From assembly GCA_025765615.1 (NCBI GenBank), contig JAIVFJ010000708.1:1-13869 (forward strand): a stretch of DNA of 13,869 bases, read 5' to 3'. The position numbers and the translations under genes were made by a program. Every line of letters begins with the position of its first letter. Position 1 is the stretch's first letter. The stretch is from Zopfochytrium polystomum. Taxonomy: Eukaryota; Chytridiomycota; Chytridiomycetes; Chytridiales; Chytridiaceae. The notes beneath the pieces are model-generated. The model worked only from the letters and a program-made list of their open reading frames with translations. It searched no databases and was not told the DNA's origin. Of this stretch, positions 9,001 through 13,869 are shown in pieces.

Positions 9001-11259
9001 GAGCAAGATAATTGAAGATCCGCGAAGCAGCCCCTGCGAAACAGTGTTTTGTAGGTCGACCCCAAACAGGAAGTTTGCAACTCGCAGCCCTTCACTTACA
9101 TTCCAGTCGGACAGTCTTCATTAACTTCGCAGACCGGGTTGCAGTACGTATTCGCATTACTCCAATTAGTACCACAGCGAACGGTCGACTGCACTGGCGT
9201 CTTTGGCGGCACGACCGGAATGCCCGTGGACGGATCCAGACACGAAAGGTGCACGCCAGCGTAGCAATTGCTGTGCAAAAATGGCACCGAAGGTTAGAAA
9301 TCAGGCAAAAGGTCCAAAAGCGCGGAACACTCACAGTCCCGTCGGGCAATCAAGGTCGTTCGCGCAATTTTGGTAGCAATACTTATTTGCGTCTTCCCAG
9401 CTGGCGCCGCAGCGAACGTTTGAGACGGCCACGGCTGTAGGCGATGAAGACGGACCAGACGGCAACGCCGACGTCGCAGTCGACACGCCCGTCGCGGTAG
9501 GGTCCGTCTCGCCCGTCGTTGCAGGCGGCGGCGACGGCGACGCGCCTCCCGCCCAGCCGGCCGTCAAGGCGGTGAGCAGCTCGCGTTCAAAATCCTGCGA
9601 CACCTCCCACGCCATGACGCCCGCGAGTCCATTATTGCGAGCCCATTCCGCCTTTGCACGGACCGACTGCGGGTCCTCGTACGAGATGAATACCGGGTAC
9701 GGGCCATCGGAGGCATTCTCTCCTGCCGGGTTGGTGGGCATGAACGAAGGGCTGTAGAGGGTCGGGGCTTCGGCCCAGTCGATGTATTGGCGGGACCAGC
9801 CGGGGGCGGGGGCGAAAGGGCCGGCGGCGAGGGGCGGGTTGCGCTGGATCTGGCGGTCGCCGCGAAGGTTGAGGTAGAGCCAGACGCCGGAGAAGGTGCA
9901 AGGTGCTGGTGCAGGGATCGCAGGCGGGGCTGTTTGTAGGCGGCGTCGAGGGCGTCGCCTGGGACGCGGAGCGCAGGGGGTGGCGTGGAAGGGGTCCTGG
10001 TTGGGCTTGTCGCAGGGCTGGAAGAGGCCGTTGGTGGATCCCATGGAAGCGACAGACCAGGAGTGGCCGTAGAAGGGCAGGCCGATGACGAGCTTTGAGC
10101 TTGGGACGCCGGCCTGAAGGAGGGACTGGACGCTAGTGGAGGTGGACGTGGACAGACCGTTGCCCGAGGGGCGCTGTGGGTCTGAAGCTCCTGGTAGGCG
10201 AAGTGGAGAGTTAATGTCGGCGTACGGCGTGATTGCTGACGAAGAGTACGCGTCGTAGGCCATCAGACCAAGGAACGACAGTTGCTGTGCGTATTGGGGA
10301 AGCAGGTTGACTCCATTGCTGATGTACGGATCGCTGGCAAGTGAAAGTGGCGAAGGAAATGAGCCTGTCGGCACCGAAGCTCCTCGCGCAGAATAGTCAA
10401 GAACCGCAGCGTATTTTCCGCGTCGTCGGGGCTGACAACGTTACATCTCGATCCACCTCTGTTTTTTGAAGAAAAGAGAAGCTATCCGTTATCACAGAAT
10501 ACGAGTGTCCGAGTTAAACCACAAACCCCGGGTACTCGTAATCAATGTCTACGCCGTCGAAGCCGTTCTGGTCCATGTATTGGTGAATGTTCGATGCGAA
10601 CGCCTTTGAGAGCGTCTCGTTGGCGGCGACCGTGCTAAAGTACTGCGACTGAGACCACCCACCGACGGCGATGGAAGTAAGCAAGTCCGGATAGTTATTG
10701 CGAACTTGCTGGTTCAGCTTTGGAATGTACATTGCATCCTGTCCCGCGTCGGAGCTGGAAACAGAACCGTCGGCATTGAGCTTCACTGCGAACGAGAAAG
10801 CCGCGTCATTGAGAAAAGCAAAAAGGCGAAGGCATTCGGTGCAAGCCCTTACAGAAAGAGTAAACGACGACAGAGACTCCATCAAAGTTGAGCTTGTCGA
10901 TGGCGTTCTGGGGCCGCGAGTACGCAGCCCAATTTGGCCAATACGCGACAACGCCAGGTTGTGAGAACGGTCGATACCAGAAAGATGTCGTAGCGGTGTT
11001 TGCCAGTTTGGACTGATACTTTACAAGACGTGCAGGTCATCTTTCTCGGTCACATGGGCAAAGCAGTACCTGATTTGACGCGTGGCGACGACGCCCGACG
11101 AATGGACAGCACGGAGGTTGTGGCCGCGACGGCGACGAGCGCGACAAGAATGGTCGCAACGACGAGTCTGCGCAATGGCGAGGCAAGGGCTCTGCGAGCA
11201 GCCTCCTTGAGCCCATGGGAGCCTCCGCTGACGTGTGGCTTTTGTCGCCAAGCAAGCAT
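6027..11259 (-). CDS. Membrane-anchored GH18 chitinase with twelve six-cysteine modules (16 exons)
   Basis: GH18 enzymes cleave chitin. Proposed exons: 11259-11070, 11012-10853, 10785-10527, 10458-9335, 9270-9100, 9033-8788, 8721-8446, 8377-8207, 8149-7925, 7864-7694, 7633-7433, 7366-7197, 7110-6877, 6807-6520, 6447-6277, 6192-6027 (stop TGA); about 1,405 residues. Residues 32-53 are a hydrophobic segment after Arg-Arg, a likely signal anchor. GH18 starts near residue 83 (GVVAYWPNW) and has catalytic DGVDIDYE (Glu about 200, codon 10537-10535), GADRLISFAT, LMAYD, GLPFYGHSW and GVMAWE. Ser/Thr/Pro linkers then join twelve modules of form RCGxxWxxA..YC-x3-C..DCPxG..CF..L.L.C, probably substrate-binding. 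Apparent one-base slips occur near 10377, 10345, 9965, 9927, 9900 (extra bases) and 7240 (missing base), and exons 1 and 2 join out of phase by one. The start could lie further up at 11539, in another frame. Family and exon layout are firm; the N-terminus is not. Confidence 0.85.
6162..9414 (-). repeat. Twelve tandem six-cysteine modules, each split by a phase-2 intron
   Basis: Each module spans two exons. The first four cysteines end one exon and the CF..L.L.C part opens the next, with the junction always two bases into the codon after CPxG. Internal exons 5 to 15 measure 171, 246, 276, 171, 225, 171, 201, 170, 234, 288 and 171 nt. The 171-nt class (the 170 has lost a base) encodes a short LDP..PPK.P.ES linker and ends in CNPVC...CPxGM. 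The longer class has a Ser/Thr/Pro linker and mostly reads YCYQNC..DLDCPAG. Ten of the twelve donors are GTGAGT and two GTAAGT. The modules resemble carbohydrate-binding add-ons of secreted fungal hydrolases, but I cannot assign a named family. Confidence 0.85.
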
Positions 11260-12631
11260 GGCTGATTACTTCTTGCTCCTTCAGCTCTGGTCTCAGTGCC
11301 CAGCGCGGAGCAAAGAGCGCAGGGAAGGCTGCCGCCGCGGCCGCTGACGGCGGACGCGGGTGTGCACCCGACAATTGGGGGCCATCGGCGGCGACAGAGC
11401 TGTTACCGTTGTCTTTGAGGTGATCGTGGTCGCTGTTGGTGGCGAGATCGGCAACGCTTGCGTCGGTGCCAGGGGACTGGCGCTCTGCACGCTGCTCCTG
11501 CTGCTGCGACTGCAGCGGCTGGGTGGGCGGCGGCTTCATCGTTTGCTTGTGGCCTCCCTTTCAGCTCCCTTTCTTTCTTCACTCAAATGAGCTCGTTGAG
11601 TTTGCGAAAGCGCGCGACCCTGCAGCGGGAAGAAGCACAGACCGAGCGACAGGTCCTGCTGTGCGCAGCCACACACTGAACTGCCAGCTTTTCAGATCTA
11701 ACCGGAGAAAAGCGCGCAGCAGTTTTTCTTTTTCTTTTTTTTTTTTCCCCAGCTCCTGCCGTTTGTCTGATGCAATTGGTTGGCTCCGGATCAACAGGGT
11801 GGAGGGACGCAGCAGCTCAGCCATCGTGCAGGGATATTCCAGTACATATGCCTTACGCTATACCCCATACAATACGCGTCCCAAGCAGACGGGTGCAGTT
11901 AGTTGACAATTTTCAAGCACTGGCATCTCCCGGGGAATTAACGACGAGGCTCCACCGGGATTACTTGAAACGAGAAACCTCCAATATGGGAACGAAAAAG
12001 AAGAAAAAATCTTTGGTTTCGTCGCCCCCCTCCTTTTTTTTTTTGTTCATCTCGGTTGCACAGATTCACCGAATAGGGAACCTAGTGGACATGCGCTCTT
12101 TCCCTAATCACAGGCCAACTCACTCTTGGGCAGCTATTTTGCGACGTTGTTGCTGATGTTCAACAAGTTCATCCTGACTCCTCCAGCCAACCGCACAAAC
12201 GAATGATGCGAGCTTAGCTAACGGTGCGCTATGGGGTTCACGATTTGAACTGCAGGACAAAAGGTTTGCACTGAAAACGATGGATAGCTTGCGCGTTTGT
12301 CCGTGGAGGGAACAGTGGAATTTGGACTGTTTGTTAGTTTTTTCCCTTCCACCTTGGAAGAACAACGGTGTCATTTTCGAGGCGACCCATCTCTCCGATC
12401 AAGCAAGCGAATGATTGGTGATTTTTTTCCCCCCAATTCAGCCGGGAAGTGCCACACAAGAATTCTTTTTTTTTTTTTCTTTTTCTTTTTTCCCGTTTTC
12501 GGTCGAACAGACAACCCATCGCAACCAAGTGGGGTATAATCCCTCCCAACCCATTATTCATATCGTGCACCCGACGCACGCACCACCCCTCAACCACCTC
12601 ACTCAACCGCACCCTCTCCCCACAACTCATA
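11260..12631. other. 5' flank of the chitinase and 3' flank of the right-hand gene
   Basis: No complete gene is supported. On the minus strand a frame from 11539 is open through the chitinase start region. Its first 60 or so residues are Gln/Ser/Asp-rich and plausible as a cytosolic N-terminus of the chitinase, but it is one frame away from the membrane-anchor frame. The rest holds A/T tracts (about 11724-11747, 12032-12044, 12465-12491), an inverted CCAAT at 11775-11779, and a C-rich stretch at about 12540-12660 on the plus strand. Confidence 0.55.
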
Positions 12632-13869
12632 TCATCCCCCATCCCACACCACCTCCAACGCGCCCATCTCCGCGGCAACAAACTCGAGCAACACGTCCAG
12701 CGCGACGACGATGCGAGCGGGGTCGGAGGTACGAGGTGGCGGCGGGCGGCGGGGGCCGCGGCGACGAGTGCGTCGCGGTTCGCGGGGAGTCGGCGGCGTC
12801 CGTGGAGAGGAGGCGGAGGAGGCGGAGGACTGAGGAGAAGCTGGAGGGTTGGAGCGCTTTGGCGGTGGCGCGCTCGGCGGAGTTGAGGAGGGTGCGGAGG
12901 GTTTCGATTGCGTCGTGGATCTAGTTTTTTTTTTTTTTTTTTTTTTTATGTGTTTGTTCGGTTAGAGGTGATCGCTTTTGGGTTTGTCTGTCCCATCCGC
13001 CCCCTCAACATTATTCCGCACCTGCTGAATGCCCGCCTGGATCCGATGGCAAGATTGCAAGTACACGTGGTCGGCCTCGACCCGCGCTGTGATTATTCAA
13101 CACACAACAAAAAAGGGGAGGCCTGTGTAAGAAAAACAAAAAACAAAAAACAAAAAAAAAAAAAAAAAGTTCAACACTCGCCCGTCCTTCCAAACCGGTC
13201 AGCGAGACTCTCCCACTCCCCAGCACGCAGCGACTCCGCTTCCAGCGGGACAGACGGAAGCACGGACCGTCCTGCTTCGACTTTTTTTTGTTGTTTTTGT
13301 TGTTTTTGTTGTTTTTGTTGATATTGTTGTTGTTGTCCGTCAAAAACAAAAGACGTTCGATTAGTCAACCAGGCCAAGCAAGTCCAGTTTATCGCCGTGA
13401 TAAACGCGTCTTGGGTTGTGACCTACAGGCAAATTTCAAAAAAATAAGGGTGGCGTGGCCAAGAAGAGGAGTGGTCTGTGGATTACGGTCAAGGCACCAA
13501 TCAGAATATTGGTGAGGTGGGGGTGGGGGGATTGTGCGGCATATGCTCGCGAAGCATGTTCTCCCCCGCCAATAATTTTGCTGTTGCCCTCTCTCCCCGA
13601 CACACTCAAACACACACGCGCTCACTCACACACTACAAACGCTTGCCCACGCGCTAGCCACTCACCTCGCATTCTCTCCGACGGTGCCGCATCGCCCGCC
13701 GGATTCGGCACCGCCTGAAACGCAGCGGGCAGTCTCCCACCACATGCGTCGGTCCCTGCACCAGCAGCAGCGTTCAACGACGGCCGGCACGGTTGTTGCT
13801 GTTGTTGTTGTTGTGGTTGTTCTTGTTGTTGTGGCAACAGATTGTCCCGCGGGCTGCGTCGTGTCGGTG
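12632..13869 (-). CDS. Unknown helical protein with glutamine-rich tracts, 5' partial, intron-containing
   Basis: I do not recognise the family. Four exons are proposed on the minus strand: 13869-13666 (open at the window edge; a Q-rich run then LPAAFQAVPN, donor GTGAGT), 13422-13178 (opens VTTQDAFITAINWTC, then a QQK-repeat tract), 13086-13022 (EADHVYLQSCHRIQAGIQQ) and 12920-12632 (opens IHDAIETLRTLLNSAERA). The last junction is in phase: intron 12921-13021 has a TCTAAC branch-site-like sequence. The final exon reads as amphipathic helices, changes frame near 12785 and again near 12732, and ends ARIVVALDVLLEFVAAEMGA then TGA at 12632-12634. The two upstream junctions are each out of phase by one base, so a small exon or indels may be missing; the first intron (243 nt) is also unusually long. 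Coding potential of the last two exons is good, while the first two are less certain. Confidence 0.5.
12925..12947. repeat. 23-base T tract (A tract on the transcribed gene's sense strand)
   Basis: An uninterrupted run of 23 T on the plus strand lies immediately beside the proposed 3' splice site at 12921-12922. In the minus-strand transcript it reads as A23 followed by CTAG. Confidence 0.9.
13282..13336 (-). repeat. Coding CAA/CAACAAAAA minisatellite (Gln-Gln-Lys repeats)
   Basis: On the minus strand the tract reads CAA units and then about four copies of a 9-base CAACAAAAA unit. In the proposed exon it encodes four Gln, Tyr and then repeated QQK. A second CAA-rich tract at about 13797-13836 encodes Gln in the exon at the window edge. 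Confidence 0.7.
13495..13514. promoter_or_regulatory. Palindromic paired CCAAT motif
   Basis: CACCAAT and ATTGGTG form a perfect 7-bp inverted repeat around a 6-base spacer, placing two CCAAT boxes in opposite orientation; one reads CCAATCA, a good HAP-complex site. It falls in the proposed long first intron of the right-hand gene, so it may be an intronic or alternative promoter element, or chance. Confidence 0.3.

Noticed and set aside
6162..9414. Evenly spaced repeats considered as a CRISPR-like or satellite array
   Set aside because: The repeats are coding, degenerate at DNA level, and explained by conserved cysteine modules and introns.
12205..12260. Possible minus-strand tRNA remnant (GTTCAAATC-like B box and a TTAGCTAA palindrome)
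   Set aside because: The would-be T stem does not pair, and no acceptor or anticodon arm can be built around it.
12415..12924. 169-codon plus-strand open frame starting in a Phe run and ending Arg-rich
   Set aside because: It crosses a T tract and a C-rich untranslated-looking stretch, and its Arg-rich end is the antisense of the better-supported minus-strand exon at 12632-12920.

Overview
The window looks like nuclear DNA of a filamentous or zoosporic fungus. A chytrid-like early-diverging fungus is my best guess, with modest confidence. The support is a secreted-type GH18 chitinase with many short introns (57-86 nt, GTGAGT or GTAAGT donors, YAG acceptors), GC-ending codons in the host-like genes, pyrimidine-rich leaders, abundant A/T homopolymer tracts between genes, and a Helitron-family transposon.

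Layout. 1-2670 is the 3' part of a Helitron-like Rep/helicase gene (plus strand), open at the left edge, followed within 50 bases by three consecutive hairpins (2717-2785) that probably lie near the 3' end of the element. 2671-3362 is intergenic and holds A-rich low-complexity DNA and the leader of the next gene. 3363-4784 is an intronless, intact class A FAD-dependent monooxygenase (plus). 5007-5677 holds three tRNA-like sequences built on the same scaffold: one inverted and degraded, one Gly-like, and one with a Glu CTC anticodon. The two plus-strand copies lie in degenerate tandem units about 315 bp long. 6027-11259 (minus) is one large gene that I reconstruct as 16 exons: a membrane-anchored GH18 chitinase followed by twelve six-cysteine modules. 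11260-12631 is its 5' flank. 12632-13869 (minus) is the 3' part of a second intron-containing gene of unknown function with glutamine-rich tracts, running off the right edge.

The most striking structure is the chitinase tail. Every cysteine-rich module is split by an intron at the same codon and phase, so each internal exon is a symmetrical phase 2-2 cassette. Exons of a constant 171 nt class alternate, mostly singly, with longer exons. This is a visible record of tandem exon duplication.

Both minus-strand genes show single-base frame slips. The conserved protein continues in a neighbouring frame, often at a homopolymer. The Helitron ORF and the monooxygenase ORF are intact. Residual long-read indels are the simplest explanation, but decay of the chitinase gene cannot be excluded. 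I see no operon-like functional link between the genes. Chitinase and the unknown gene are on the same strand, and the transposon and monooxygenase are on the other.
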